This document shows positions 9,407 through 19,272 of a DNA stretch of 64,000 nt, piece by piece (positions within the stretch are counted from its first letter, which is position 1; each line of letters starts with the position of its first letter). The stretch covers positions 3,224,001-3,288,000 of the forward strand of contig JAAQVN010000001.1 in NCBI GenBank assembly GCA_011754535.1. Reading direction: 5' to 3'. A program made the translations under genes and the position numbers. Source of the stretch: Enterobacter asburiae (GTDB lineage Bacteria > Pseudomonadota > Gammaproteobacteria > Enterobacterales > Enterobacteriaceae). Below the pieces are notes generated by a model that made no database searches, was not told where the DNA came from, and saw only the letters and a list, made by a program, of their open reading frames with translations.

Positions 9407-11704
9407 TTACAGCAGCTCGAACTCGCCTTTATTCACGCGGGCGGAATCCACCCCGATAAAGACGTTAAACTTGCCCGGTTCCGCATCATATTTCATCTGC
9501 TGGTTCCAGAACTTCAGCGCGTCCACGTCAATCGGGAAGCTGATGGTTTTGGTTTCGCCAGGTTTAAGATCAACCTTTTCGAAACCGCGCAGCTGCTTCA
9601 CAGGACGGCTCATCGACGCAGTCACATCCTGCACGTACATCTGAATCACCGTTGCCCCTTCGCGCTTGCCGGTGTTGGTCACCTCAACGCTGGCGGTAAC
9701 TTTGCCGTCACGCTTCAGGGTTGGCACCGACATTTTCACGTCAGAGACCTTAAAGGTGGTGTAGCTCAGGCCGTAACCAAACGGATAGAGCGGGCCGTTA
9801 GCTTCGTCGAAGTAACGAGACGTGTACTTGTTCGGCTTGTCGGCGTTGTACGGGCGACCGGTGTTCAGGTGGCTGTAGTAGACCGGGATCTGCCCGACGG
9901 AGCGCGGGAAGGACATAGGCAGCTTGCCAGACGGGTTGTAATCACCAAACAGCACGTCGGCGATGGCGTTACCGCCTTCGGTACCGGCGAACCAGGTTTC
10001 CAGAATGGCGTCAGCCTGCTGGTCCTCTTTCACCAGCGCCAGCGGACGGCCGTTCATCAGCACCAGCACCAGCGGTTTGCCGGTGGCCTTAAGGGCGGCG
10101 ATCAGATCGCGCTGGCTCTGCGGGATGGTGATGTCGGTGCGGCTGGAGGCCTCATGCGCCATACCCTGCGCTTCCCCCACGACCGCGACAACCACATCGG
10201 ACTGCTTCGCGGTGTTGACCGCTTCGTCAATCATCTCCTTCGGCGTACGCGGATCGACCTTAACCGCTTCCTCGTACTGGTTAAGGAACGTGACGATGTC
10301 TTTATCGTCGGTGACGTTCGCCCCTTTGGCGTACACCACTTTGGCGTTTTCACCGACGGCGTTCTTGATGCCGGTCAGGACGGTGACGGACTGATCGGCC
10401 ACGCCCGCAGCAGACCAGCTGCCCATCACGTCGCGCTTGCTGTCAGCCAGCGGGCCGACCACAGCAATGGTGCCAGATTTTTTCAGCGGCAGCGTATCGA
10501 GGCGGTTCTTCAGCAGCACCAGACTTTCGCGCGCCACTTCACGTGCTTCTTTACGGTGCAGGCGGCTTTCGGCGTTGGTATCAGCCGGGTCAGAATCTTT
10601 CGGGCCCAGATGGCTGTACGGATCGTTAAACAGCCCCATGTCGTATTTCACGTTCAGCACGTGGCGCGCGGCATCGTCCAGCTCCGCCATCGTTACCTTG
10701 CCGCTCTTCACCAGCCCCGGCAGGTATTTGCTGTAGTACTCATCGCTCATGCTCATGTTAATGCCGGACTTGAGCGCCACGCGCACCGCGTCTTCCGGGT
10801 CGGACGCCGTACCGTGTTTGATCAGCTCTTTAATCGCGCCGTGGTCGGAAACGGTGATGCCCTTAAAGCCCCACTGGTCGCGCAGGACGTCTTTCAGCAG
10901 CCAGGAATCGGAGGTCGCTGGCGTGCCGTTTAGCGAGTTCAGCGCCACCATCACCGCGCCGCTGCCCGCGTCCAGACCTGCCTTGTACGGCGGCATGTAG
11001 TCGTTAAACAGGCGCTGCGGGCTCATGTCGACGGTGTTGTACTCTTTACCGCCCTCGACGGCGCCGTAGGCCGCGAAGTGTTTGACGCTGGTCATCACCG
11101 AGTAGCGGTCCGCCGGGCTTTTGCCCTGCATCGCTTCCACCATGGTTTTGCCCATCGTGGCCGTTAAAAAGGTATCTTCACCGAAGCCTTCCGAGGCGCG
11201 GCCCCAGCGCGGATCGCGCGAGACGTCCACCATCGGCGCCCAGGTCATGTTCAGGCCGTCGTCCGCCGCTTCATAGGCAGACACGCGCCCGACGGTTTTC
11301 ACCGCGTCGAGGTTAAAGGAGGAGGCCAGGCCGAGGCTGATGGGGAAGACGGTACGCTGGCCGTGCACCACGTCATAGGCGAAGAACAGAGGGATTTTCA
11401 GGCGGCTGAGTTCCATCACCTGATCCTGCATTTTACGGATATCCTGACGGGTGACGGTGTTAAAAATCGCGCCCACCTGGTTCTCTTTGATCATCTCGCG
11501 GATGGCCTCTTTCGGGTTATCCGGGCCGACGCTGATCAGACGCAACTGGCCGATTTTTTCATCGACCGTCATCTTCTTAAGCAACTCCGTGACAAACGCG
11601 TCGCGGGCTTCAGGCGTGAGCGGGTGATTACCAAACAAATCCTCTGCCAGCGCAGGTTGCAGCGCCAGGCTGACGGCAACACCTACAGAACATAGCCATT
11701 TCAT
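9407..11704 (-). CDS. bglX: Periplasmic beta-glucosidase BglX
   Basis: Glycoside hydrolase family 3 enzyme that removes terminal beta-D-glucose in the periplasm. The 765 residues match E. coli BglX. A signal peptide occupies the first 20 residues. The GH3 N-terminal barrel carries the nucleophile region ITVSDHGAI, followed by the GH3 C-terminal domain and a fibronectin-III-like domain (about the last 80 residues). The ATG at 11704 (MKWLCSVG) is taken over an in-frame upstream ATG because it starts the signal peptide. It is divergent from dld. Confidence 0.97.
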   Translation of the reverse strand: MKWLCSVGVAVSLALQPALAEDLFGNHPLTPEARDAFVTELLKKMTVDEKIGQLRLISVGPDNPKEAIREMIKENQVGAIFNTVTRQDIRKMQDQVMELSRLKIPLFFAYDVVHGQRTVFPISLGLASSFNLDAVKTVGRVSAYEAADDGLNMTWAPMVDVSRDPRWGRASEGFGEDTFLTATMGKTMVEAMQGKSPADRYSVMTSVKHFAAYGAVEGGKEYNTVDMSPQRLFNDYMPPYKAGLDAGSGAVMVALNSLNGTPATSDSWLLKDVLRDQWGFKGITVSDHGAIKELIKHGTASDPEDAVRVALKSGINMSMSDEYYSKYLPGLVKSGKVTMAELDDAARHVLNVKYDMGLFNDPYSHLGPKDSDPADTNAESRLHRKEAREVARESLVLLKNRLDTLPLKKSGTIAVVGPLADSKRDVMGSWSAAGVADQSVTVLTGIKNAVGENAKVVYAKGANVTDDKDIVTFLNQYEEAVKVDPRTPKEMIDEAVNTAKQSDVVVAVVGEAQGMAHEASSRTDITIPQSQRDLIAALKATGKPLVLVLMNGRPLALVKEDQQADAILETWFAGTEGGNAIADVLFGDYNPSGKLPMSFPRSVGQIPVYYSHLNTGRPYNADKPNKYTSRYFDEANGPLYPFGYGLSYTTFKVSDVKMSVPTLKRDGKVTASVEVTNTGKREGATVIQMYVQDVTASMSRPVKQLRGFEKVDLKPGETKTISFPIDVDALKFWNQQMKYDAEPGKFNVFIGVDSARVNKGEFELL

Positions 11705-11893
11705 GTTGTTATTCTCTCTCATCAATAACCGTGGGAAGCACCCGGCCAGACCGTGCGAAAAGCGCAGTGTGCCACAAACCCTCTGAACGTTGCAGGGTTA
11801 TTCTCTGATTTTTCTCGTGAATACTCGACCGTTGAACAGTTAATCGCGCTATGCTTTACAGCGAGAAATTTGCCCCACCACAAGGAGTGGAAG

Positions 11894-13642
11894 ATGACTT
11901 CTGTTCGAACTGACGATAACAAGACTTTTATTAACGAACTGTCGCGCCTGGTTGGCTCCTCTCACCTGCTTACTGACCCGGCCAAAACCGCCCGCTACCG
12001 TAAGGGTTTCCGCTCCGGTCAGGGCGAGGCGCTGGCGGTGGTCTTCCCCGGCACGCTGCTGGAGCTGTGGCGCGTGCTGAGCGCCTGCGTTGCCGCCGAC
12101 AAGATTATTTTAATGCAGGCGGCCAATACCGGCCTGACCGAAGGCTCTACGCCGAACGGCAACGATTACGATCGCGATATCGTGATTATCAGTACCCTGC
12201 GCCTCGACAAGCTGCACCTGCTGGACAAAGGCGAGCAGGTGCTCGCGTTCCCCGGCACCACGCTCTACTCCCTCGAAAAAGCGCTTAAGCCGCTGGGACG
12301 CGAACCGCACTCGGTGATCGGATCCTCCTGCATTGGCGCCTCGGTGGTGGGCGGGATCTGCAATAACTCCGGCGGCTCGCTGGTACAGCGCGGCCCGGCC
12401 TACACCGAAATGTCGCTGTTTGCCCGTATCGACGAAAACGGCAAGCTGACGCTGGTGAACCACTTGGGCATCGATCTGGGCGTAACGCCGGAACAGATCC
12501 TCAGCAAGCTCGACGACGACCGTGTGAGGGACGAAGACGTACAGCACGACGGTCGCCACGCGCACGATCACGATTACGTCACCCGCGTGCGCGATATCGA
12601 AGCCGACACCCCGGCGCGCTATAACGCCGACCCGGATCGCCTGTTTGAATCCTCCGGCTGCGCGGGCAAGCTGGCCGTTTTTGCCGTACGCCTTGATACC
12701 TTCCCGGCGGAGAAAAAGCAGCAGGTGTTTTACATCGGCACCAATCAGCCTGAGGTTCTGACGGAGATCCGCCGTCATATTCTCGGTGAATTCACCCACC
12801 TTCCCGTGGCGGGCGAGTATATGCACCGGGACATTTACGACATCGCGGAGCGCTACGGGAAAGACACCTTCCTGATGATCGACAAGCTCGGCACCGACAA
12901 AATGCCGTTCTTCTTCACCATGAAGGGCCGCACCGACGCGATGCTGGAGAAGGTGTCGCTGTTCAAGCCCCACTTTACCGACCGCTTTATGCAGAAGCTG
13001 GGGAACGTTTTCCCTGCGCATCTGCCGGAGCGAATGAAAACCTGGCGTGATAAGTACGAACATCATCTGCTGCTGAAAATGGCCGGGGACGGGATTGCCG
13101 AAGCGCAGAGCTGGCTCACCGAGTTCTTCAAAACCGCCGAGGGGGATTTCTTCGCCTGTACGCCGGAAGAAGGCAGCAAAGCCTTCCTGCACCGTTTCGC
13201 CGCCGCGGGTGCCGCCATCCGTTACCAGGCGGTACATTCCGAAGAGGTGGAAGATATTCTGGCGCTGGATATCGCCCTGCGACGAAACGACACCGAATGG
13301 TTTGAGCACCTGCCGCCGGAAATTGACAGCAAGCTGGTGCACAAGCTCTATTACGGCCACTTTATGTGCTACGTTTTCCATCAGGATTACATCGTCAAAA
13401 AAGGGGTCGATGCACACGAACTGAAGGAGCAGATGCTCGCCCTGCTGCGCGAGCGCGGCGCACAATATCCTGCGGAACACAACGTTGGTCATCTTTATAA
13501 AGCCCCTGACGCACTTAAGCAGTTTTATCGCGAGAATGACCCTACAAACAGTATGAACCCCGGCATAGGGAAAACAACGCGGAAGAAATACTGGCAAGAA
13601 AGTGCAGATGCGGAGCAGCACATAACGCAAGCGTCTGATTAA
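11894..13642 (+). CDS. dld: Quinone-dependent D-lactate dehydrogenase
   Basis: Peripheral membrane flavoenzyme that oxidises D-lactate to pyruvate and passes electrons to quinone. It has 582 residues. The FAD-binding type-4 domain is at the N-terminal part (NTGLTEGSTPNG and SVIGSSCIGASVVGG). The C-terminal membrane-binding domain of Dld follows. The start at 11894 has an AGGAG-like site (AAGGAGTGGAAG) just upstream; the frame remains open further upstream without conservation. Downstream lies a GNAT gene absent from this place in E. coli. Confidence 0.96.
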   Translation: MTSVRTDDNKTFINELSRLVGSSHLLTDPAKTARYRKGFRSGQGEALAVVFPGTLLELWRVLSACVAADKIILMQAANTGLTEGSTPNGNDYDRDIVIISTLRLDKLHLLDKGEQVLAFPGTTLYSLEKALKPLGREPHSVIGSSCIGASVVGGICNNSGGSLVQRGPAYTEMSLFARIDENGKLTLVNHLGIDLGVTPEQILSKLDDDRVRDEDVQHDGRHAHDHDYVTRVRDIEADTPARYNADPDRLFESSGCAGKLAVFAVRLDTFPAEKKQQVFYIGTNQPEVLTEIRRHILGEFTHLPVAGEYMHRDIYDIAERYGKDTFLMIDKLGTDKMPFFFTMKGRTDAMLEKVSLFKPHFTDRFMQKLGNVFPAHLPERMKTWRDKYEHHLLLKMAGDGIAEAQSWLTEFFKTAEGDFFACTPEEGSKAFLHRFAAAGAAIRYQAVHSEEVEDILALDIALRRNDTEWFEHLPPEIDSKLVHKLYYGHFMCYVFHQDYIVKKGVDAHELKEQMLALLRERGAQYPAEHNVGHLYKAPDALKQFYRENDPTNSMNPGIGKTTRKKYWQESADAEQHITQASD

Positions 13643-13754
13643 ACCCTACAGCCAAATTTGAGAGATTGTTTCGCGCGCCGTAATCGTAATAGAGTAGCGT
13701 TCAGTCGCCGGAGAAACCTTTCTCCGGCATTCGATAACGAGGAGCGGGCACGTC

Positions 13755-14309
13755 ATGTCGGCTGTTGATGTTTTATCCGAAACCGAACTGGAAGTGCGCG
13801 ACGCCCTTCCCGATGATGTGCATGCCATCGCAGCCATTTACGCCTGGCATGTGCTTCACGGACGCGCGTCGTTCGAAGAAGTTCCCCCCACCATAGACGA
13901 AATGCGTCAGCGCATGAAAAGCGTGGCCGAGAACGGTTTACCGTGGCTTGTCGGGCTGTACCGCGGGATCGTGGTGGGCTACTGCTACGCCGCCCCTTAT
14001 CGACCGCGACACGCCTATCGCTATACCCTGGAAGAGTCGATTTACGTGGACGCCAGCATGACCGGACGCGGTTTTGGCACCGCCTTAATGAGCGCGCTAA
14101 TCGCACGCTGCGAGCAAGGCCCGTGGCGGCAGATGATTGCCGTTGTGGGAGATGGCAATAATAATGCCGGATCGCTGCGGCTGCATAAAAAACACGGCTT
14201 CGAGATTGTCGGTCAGCTGCGCAGCGTGGGGTATAAGAAAGGCGACTGGCGGGATACGGTGATAATGCAGCGCCCGCTCAACGACGGTGACTGGACGCTG
14301 CCGGAATAA
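13755..14309 (+). CDS. GNAT N-acetyltransferase, phosphinothricin-acetyltransferase-like
   Basis: A 184-residue cytoplasmic acetyltransferase of the Pat/Bar-like GNAT group. The acetyl-CoA loop appears as MTGRGFGTALM (around residues 99–109). Residues such as ASFEEVPPT and the C-terminal motif HKKHGFEIVGQLRSVGYKKGDWRDTV are typical of the group, which acetylates amino-acid analogues such as phosphinothricin or methionine sulfoximine. The exact substrate cannot be told. It sits alone between dld and pbpG, which are adjacent in E. coli. Confidence 0.85.
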   Translation: MSAVDVLSETELEVRDALPDDVHAIAAIYAWHVLHGRASFEEVPPTIDEMRQRMKSVAENGLPWLVGLYRGIVVGYCYAAPYRPRHAYRYTLEESIYVDASMTGRGFGTALMSALIARCEQGPWRQMIAVVGDGNNNAGSLRLHKKHGFEIVGQLRSVGYKKGDWRDTVIMQRPLNDGDWTLPE

Positions 14310-14327
14310 AAGCAGTGCGGTCTGGTG

Positions 14328-14360
14328 CCCTCACCCCGGCCCTCTCCCACAGGGAGAGGG
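14328..14360. repeat. REP-like intergenic repeat, copy 2
   Basis: CCCTCACCCCGG followed by the palindrome CCCTCTCCCacaGGGAGAGGG; it is the inverted orientation of copy 1 at 1419–1451. It lies between the GNAT gene and the shared terminator. Confidence 0.75.
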
Positions 14361-14370
14361 AGAAAACATA

Positions 14371-14405
14371 AAAAACGGTAACATGCGTTACCGTTTTGCT
14401 TTTAC
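14371..14405. terminator. Bidirectional terminator between GNAT gene and pbpG
   Basis: Stem AAAACGGTAAC/GTTACCGTTTT with loop ATGC, with A-rich left and T-rich right flanks. It serves both convergent genes. Confidence 0.85.
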
Positions 14406-15329
14406 CTAATCGTTCTGCGCCGTCGCCATCTGCTCCGCTTTCTGCTTTTTATACGTCAATGCCGCAGCCGGAACGGGCTGCACTTTCCCGGTCTCAATCC
14501 AGGTACGCAGGCGGCTCGCATCCGCAAAGTGGGTATATTTCCCGAAGGCATCCATCACCACCAGCGCCACCGGCTTACCGTTAAAAACCGTGCGCATTAC
14601 CAGACAGTGTCCTGCCGCGTTGGTAAAGCCCGTTTTCGTTAGCTGAATGTTCCAGTTATCCCGGTACACCAGATGGTTAGTATTGCGGAACGGCAGCGTG
14701 TAGGACGGGTTCGCAAAGGTCGCCATCTCTTCACGGGTGGTACTGAGCTGACCAATCAGCGGATATTGTTTGCTGGCAATCAGCAGTTTCGTCAGATCGC
14801 GGGCCGTGGAGACGTTGTTAATCGACAGCCCCGTCGGTTCAACAAAATGGGTATTGCTCATCCCCAGCGCTTTGGCTTTGGCGTTCATCGCGCGGATAAA
14901 CGCGTCGTAACCGCCAGGATAGTGGTGCGCCAGGCTCGCCGCCGCGCGGTTTTCGGATGACATCAGCGCCAGCAGCAGCATATTTTTACGGCTGATTTCG
15001 CTGTTCAGGCGCACGCGGGAGTAGATCCCTTTCATCTCCGGCGTGTGGCTGATATCCACTTTCAGCTTTTCGTCCAGCGGCAGATGTGCATCAAGCACCA
15101 CCATCGCGGTCATTAATTTGGTTATTGAGGCAATAGGGCGCACCAGGTCCGGGTGGCTGGCGTAAATCACCTTATTGGTGTTGAGATCGACAATCATCGC
15201 GCTGCCGGACGCAATTTGCGGCTGGGCAGCAGCGGCGGTCACCGCGGGCGTTTTGGCGACGGCTGGCACAGCAGCTGACGCGCCCAGCAGCAGCGCCAGG
15301 CTAAGTAAAGAGACTCGAAATTTCAGCAT
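14406..15329 (-). CDS. pbpG: D-alanyl-D-alanine endopeptidase PBP7
   Basis: Periplasmic penicillin-binding protein that cleaves D-Ala–meso-DAP cross-links in peptidoglycan. The protein is 307 residues with a signal peptide (cleaved near AVAKT). The active-site motifs are all present: SxxK in [12 protein letters not shown], SxN in SSENRAAA and KTG in LTKTGFTN. The length fits E. coli PbpG (about 310). Confidence 0.96.
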   Translation of the reverse strand: MLKFRVSLLSLALLLGASAAVPAVAKTPAVTAAAAQPQIASGSAMIVDLNTNKVIYASHPDLVRPIASITKLMTAMVVLDAHLPLDEKLKVDISHTPEMKGIYSRVRLNSEISRKNMLLLALMSSENRAAASLAHHYPGGYDAFIRAMNAKAKALGMSNTHFVEPTGLSINNVSTARDLTKLLIASKQYPLIGQLSTTREEMATFANPSYTLPFRNTNHLVYRDNWNIQLTKTGFTNAAGHCLVMRTVFNGKPVALVVMDAFGKYTHFADASRLRTWIETGKVQPVPAAALTYKKQKAEQMATAQND

Positions 15330-15460
15330 GGTGAGACTTCTGATAATTATTCACGCACGTAATGACGTACACCGCCTGTGTCGACGGATAAACACAGGCT
15401 GGCTTCGGCATCATAGCGGTCACCGTGCTTTGTCGCCAGCGGATAATCGTGAACAGATGC

Positions 15461-15490
15461 TGCATTGCTGGCATTTACGCCAGCAATGCA
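15461..15490. terminator. Hairpin downstream of yohC
   Basis: A 12-bp stem TGCATTGCTGGC/GCCAGCAATGCA with a 6-nt loop, 6 bp beyond the yohC stop. No T-run is seen, so it may act as an mRNA-stabilising hairpin or a weak terminator. Confidence 0.5.
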
Positions 15491-15496
15491 GTGAGC

Positions 15497-16084
15497 TTAG
15501 AAGAGACGGTATCCATACCCCCAAAGAATAACCGTCAGCGCCAGTAACGCCTCCAGCACCAGCACCCCGATGGCAAGCGTGGAGCCGGAGAAGCTCAGGC
15601 CCTCTTCTTTGTTGATATTGAGGAAGGTAGGAACGCCCACATACAGCAGATACCCGGTATAAAAGAGGGCAATGGTACCGATCAGCGCGCACAGCCAGAC
15701 CAGTGGATAGAGCGCAACAATACCGCTTAAGAATAGCGGGGTCGCGACGTATCCGGCGAAGATCATACAGTGTGCCAGCGATGGGCGTTGCGGATAGTTA
15801 CGCGCCATCCAGTGAATCACGCGTCCCATAACTGCCACCCCGGCCAGCATCAGGCCATAAAAGAGAATGGCAAGATAGAGCCCGGTAAACCAGGAAAGCT
15901 GCACCACGGTGCCGTCACCGAAGTTCCAGCCAATTTGTGTTGTGCCAATAAACGCGCATATTACCGGCACCGCGGCCATGAGCAGCACATGGTGCGTGTA
16001 ATGATGCGAGACCGTTTCGTTCTCACTTTTGATGACATGCATCTCACGATCGGGATGGGAGAAAAGTCCCCAGACATGGTTCAT
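15497..16084 (-). CDS. yohC: Yip1-family inner membrane protein YohC
   Basis: A 195-residue protein with about five hydrophobic segments (for example HHVLLMAAVPVICAFIG and LYLAILFYGLMLAGVAVMG), the Yip1 family pattern, matching E. coli YohC in size and position. Function unknown. It is divergent from yohD across 157 bp. Confidence 0.92.
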   Translation of the reverse strand: MNHVWGLFSHPDREMHVIKSENETVSHHYTHHVLLMAAVPVICAFIGTTQIGWNFGDGTVVQLSWFTGLYLAILFYGLMLAGVAVMGRVIHWMARNYPQRPSLAHCMIFAGYVATPLFLSGIVALYPLVWLCALIGTIALFYTGYLLYVGVPTFLNINKEEGLSFSGSTLAIGVLVLEALLALTVILWGYGYRLF

Positions 16085-16241
16085 AGCGCCCCCTTGTTGT
16101 CGGCCCGTCAGCGATACCTTAAGTATAATGCAGGCTTTAGATTATTTTATGTACAGTGGGAAATTTCCGTTGATTGCCGCGCTGTTGATTCATGGGGTAT
16201 ATGATTAAACGAGGTACGCAGAGGGAGATAACACTTACGTA

Positions 16242-16814
16242 ATGGATATTAACGCACTCATTGAACAATATGGATATGCCGCGCTGGTCATCGGCAGCGT
16301 GGCGGAAGGTGAAACCATCACGCTGCTAGGGGGCGTCGCCGCGCATCAGGGCTTACTGAAGTTCCCGCTGGTCGTCGCCGCGGTCGCGCTGGGCGGCATG
16401 ATTGGCGATCAGCTGCTCTACTTCCTGGGGCTGCGCTTTGGCCCGACGCTGCTCAAGCGTTTCGCTAAACACAAAAAGAAAATCAACCGCGCGCAGCGCC
16501 TGATCCAGCGCCATCCTTACCTGTTCGTGATTGGCACCCGCTTTATGTACGGCTTCAGGGTTATCGGGCCGATACTGATTGGCGCCAGCCGCCTGCCGCC
16601 AAAAATTTTCCTGCCGCTGAATATTCTTGGCGCGATAGCCTGGGCGCTGATCTTCACGACGCTCGGTTATGCAGGCGGCGAGGTGATTGGCCCGTGGCTG
16701 CATAATCTAGACCAGCACCTGAAGCACTGGGCGTGGTTGATTCTGGTGGTTGTGGCGGTGATTGGGGTCAGGCTGTGGCTGAAGCATCGGGAAAAGGTGC
16801 GGGATGAGGAGTAG
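16242..16814 (+). CDS. yohD: DedA-family membrane protein YohD
   Basis: A 190-residue inner-membrane protein of the DedA (VTT domain) family, whose members act in lipid-carrier flipping, membrane-potential maintenance and antimicrobial resistance. Family hallmarks include GEGETITLLGG-like (SVAEGETITLLGG), the basic-glycine motif GTRFMYGFRVIGPILIGASRLP and the C-terminal membrane helix. The particular role of YohD is not known. Confidence 0.93.
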   Translation: MDINALIEQYGYAALVIGSVAEGETITLLGGVAAHQGLLKFPLVVAAVALGGMIGDQLLYFLGLRFGPTLLKRFAKHKKKINRAQRLIQRHPYLFVIGTRFMYGFRVIGPILIGASRLPPKIFLPLNILGAIAWALIFTTLGYAGGEVIGPWLHNLDQHLKHWAWLILVVVAVIGVRLWLKHREKVRDEE

Positions 16815-16831
16815 CCTGGTGCGGCCTGATG

Positions 16832-16879
16832 CCCTCACCCTAACCCTCTCCCCTTTGGGGAGAGGGCCGGGGTGAGGGG
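16832..16879. repeat. REP-like intergenic repeat, copy 3
   Basis: CCCTCACCCTAACCCTCTCCCCtttGGGGAGAGGG followed by CCGGGGTGAGGG, written here in pieces. The outer arms (CCCTCACC/GGTGAGGG) are themselves inverted, so the whole unit is a long hairpin between convergent yohD and yohF. Confidence 0.75.
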
Positions 16880-16886
16880 AAACCTG

Positions 16887-17651
16887 CTACCTCTCCGGCT
16901 TAAACTGCGGGTTCGCCAGCATAAAGCCCCCGTCGACGATAAACGATTGACCCGTTGTGTAGCTGGCATCGCTGTCGCACAGCCACGCCACCAGGCTGGC
17001 AATCTCTTTGGTATGGCCCGGCCTTGCCAGCGGGATTTCCGGCATTGACCCTTCCTTCACTTCGCTGTCGTCCATATCGTTCATCGGCGTGGCAATGGCA
17101 CCCGGCGCGACGGCGTTCACCAGAATCTTATGCTTAACCAGCTCCATCGCCATGGATTTGGTTAAGCCGCCGAGCGCATGTTTCGCGGCCGTATAGGCGC
17201 AGGCCTCCGGCAGCGGGGTGTGCTCGTGCACCGAGGTGATGTTTACAATCCGCCCCCCTTTCCCCTGCTTCACCATTTGCCGTGCCGCAATCTGTGAGCA
17301 GAGAAACGCGCCATCCACGTCGACGGTAAAAATATTCCGCCAGTCGTCAAACGCCATCTCAAGGAATGGCGCTTTGGTCATCGCTCCGGCATTGTTAACC
17401 AGAACGTCCAGCCGCCCGAAACGCGCAATCAGCGTTTCAATGGCTTCCGCGCCGTCCGGGAGCGTGCTTAAATCAAGATGGATAGCCTCTGCGCGCTGCC
17501 CACGCGCTTCAACCTCACGGCAGGTTTCCAGCGCCCCTTTTTCATCGGAATGCCAGGTGACGCCAATATCAAACCCGCGCTCTGCGAGCATCAGCGCCGT
17601 GGTTTTACCGATCCCGGAATCCGATGCGGTTACAATAGCTACTCTGGTCAT
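16887..17651 (-). CDS. yohF: Short-chain dehydrogenase/reductase YohF
   Basis: NAD(P)-dependent oxidoreductase of the SDR family, 254 residues. The cofactor motif is in VTASDSGIGKTT, NNAG follows, and catalysis is by Ser (NITSVHEH) and YTAAK. The start at 17651 is chosen because AGGAGG lies 5 nt upstream; a GTG two codons earlier overlaps that site. The substrate is unknown; E. coli YohF is described as a putative acetoin-type reductase. Confidence 0.93.
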   Translation of the reverse strand: MTRVAIVTASDSGIGKTTALMLAERGFDIGVTWHSDEKGALETCREVEARGQRAEAIHLDLSTLPDGAEAIETLIARFGRLDVLVNNAGAMTKAPFLEMAFDDWRNIFTVDVDGAFLCSQIAARQMVKQGKGGRIVNITSVHEHTPLPEACAYTAAKHALGGLTKSMAMELVKHKILVNAVAPGAIATPMNDMDDSEVKEGSMPEIPLARPGHTKEIASLVAWLCDSDASYTTGQSFIVDGGFMLANPQFKPER

Positions 17652-17701
17652 ACTCACCTCCTGAAAAACTGCAAAGAGGTAAGTATAGATAATGGCCTTT
17701 T

Positions 17702-19120
17702 TTAGCCCTGGTGATACCCACCGCCCAGCGCTGAGGTCAGCTGCATCGTGGCGTCGAGATACTGGCCTTTCAGCATGACGCCTTCGAGACGTTCTTTCAG
17801 CGCCGGAATTCTGGCTTCGCTGACCCGCGAGCCCGCAATGATACCAGCGCTAAAATGCGCCTGCGCCAGCGCCACCACGCGCGCCGCGTCTTTTTCGACC
17901 TGCTGCTGGTGACGATTTTTTGCCGTCAGGGTTTCAACTTCACTGGCCGTACGCGCCACCTGATTGACGGCTTCGACCACAGCTTTGTTGTAGTTCGCGA
18001 CAGAAAGGTTATTCTGCGCCTGGGCAATATCCAGCCTGGCGTTCAGCCTGCCGCTGTCAAAAATCGGCAGCGTCAATCCGGCGGTCACGCCCATCTGCTG
18101 CGCTGAAGAGCGAAACAGATCGCTCAGATGGAGGGCATCCTGCTGTAAGAACGCCATCAGGTTCACGTCAGGATAGAAAGCCGCTCTGGCGGCATCCACC
18201 TCGCTCATGGAGGCTTCGATATACCAGTGCGCTTCTTGCAGATCCGGACGGCGAGCCAGCAGTTCATAACCGAGCGTCGACGGTAACGAGGCTTCTGCGG
18301 CAGGCAACGGGTGGCGCGTAAGCGTTACGGAGGAAGAATTGGTCAGCGCGACCAGACGCGCCTCGACGGCTTTCATCTTCCCGTTGACTTCTGCCAGCTG
18401 CTCTTCGGTTTTATTGGCGTTGATATCCGTTTCAACACCCTCCACGGAAGAGGTGATCCCGTGCAGATACAGCTCGCGGTCGGCACCAATAATGTTGTCC
18501 TGTTCATGTTTGATCTGCGCGAGAACCTCCCTTGCGGTGGCCTGAGTTTGCCACTCCCAGTAGAGCCGCGCCACGCTGCCGGCCAGCAGCTGGCGGGTCT
18601 GTTCCAGCTCCGCTTTTTGCGCATTCACTTTGCCAATACGCGCTGCGATCCGGTCGCGGTTTTTACCCCACAGATCGAGATCCCAGCCCGCCGTCAGGCC
18701 AAAGGTGCCGTTGGTATACCATGGGCCAGTTGTACCCGCCGCCGGGTCGGTCAGGGCAAACGGCCCCATCAGCCCCTCTGCCGACATTTTTTGCCGTTCA
18801 ACATCCGCAGAAAAATCCATCTGTGGGCCATCGGCTGCGATAGCGGCTCTGGCCTGCGCTTCGGCAAGCGTAATGCGCTGCCGGGCAATTTGCATATCGG
18901 GAGCATCCGCTATGGCTTTGGCAATAAGCGAATTTAACTGCGGGTCGTTATATTCTTTCCACCACTCATTTTTCGGCCAGTCCGCATGACGAAGTTGGGT
19001 ATTAACGGAAGCGGCTGTCGTTTGCGTTTTGATTGGCGACACCGTGGAATGTTCCGGTGCGCACGCAGCCAGCATAAAAATAAGGGGAGCACTCAGAGAT
19101 AAAATAAGAAAACGTTTCAT
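17702..19120 (-). CDS. mdtQ: RND-type outer membrane efflux lipoprotein MdtQ
   Basis: TolC-like outer-membrane factor (NodT/OprM family), 472 residues, with a lipoprotein signal ending in the lipobox LAAC (Cys20). Two OEP repeats with long coiled helices follow. It matches E. coli YohG/MdtQ, which is a broken gene in K-12 but intact here. No periplasmic adaptor or inner-membrane pump gene is adjacent, so partners are unknown. The ATG at 19120 is chosen as the beginning of the signal peptide. Confidence 0.92.
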   Translation of the reverse strand: MKRFLILSLSAPLIFMLAACAPEHSTVSPIKTQTTAASVNTQLRHADWPKNEWWKEYNDPQLNSLIAKAIADAPDMQIARQRITLAEAQARAAIAADGPQMDFSADVERQKMSAEGLMGPFALTDPAAGTTGPWYTNGTFGLTAGWDLDLWGKNRDRIAARIGKVNAQKAELEQTRQLLAGSVARLYWEWQTQATAREVLAQIKHEQDNIIGADRELYLHGITSSVEGVETDINANKTEEQLAEVNGKMKAVEARLVALTNSSSVTLTRHPLPAAEASLPSTLGYELLARRPDLQEAHWYIEASMSEVDAARAAFYPDVNLMAFLQQDALHLSDLFRSSAQQMGVTAGLTLPIFDSGRLNARLDIAQAQNNLSVANYNKAVVEAVNQVARTASEVETLTAKNRHQQQVEKDAARVVALAQAHFSAGIIAGSRVSEARIPALKERLEGVMLKGQYLDATMQLTSALGGGYHQG

Positions 19121-19272
19121 TACGCCATGCACTCAAAAAAATAAAGGCGCAACTTACGCTTGATGACGTTCCATTTTTTAGTAACGCGTGGCAATCCGCA
19201 AATTGTCATACACTTACATAATCGGCAAAATATTCACTGTGTGAATTATTTATATTTAAATATAAGTACCGG

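Noticed and set aside
9869..10933. 354-codon open frame opposite bglX
   Set aside because: Antisense to a conserved GH3 enzyme; composition typical of reverse-strand shadows.
12110..13630. 506-codon open frame opposite dld
   Set aside because: It is fully antisense to a clear Dld frame and is a product of GC-rich codon bias; it has no family features or start signal.
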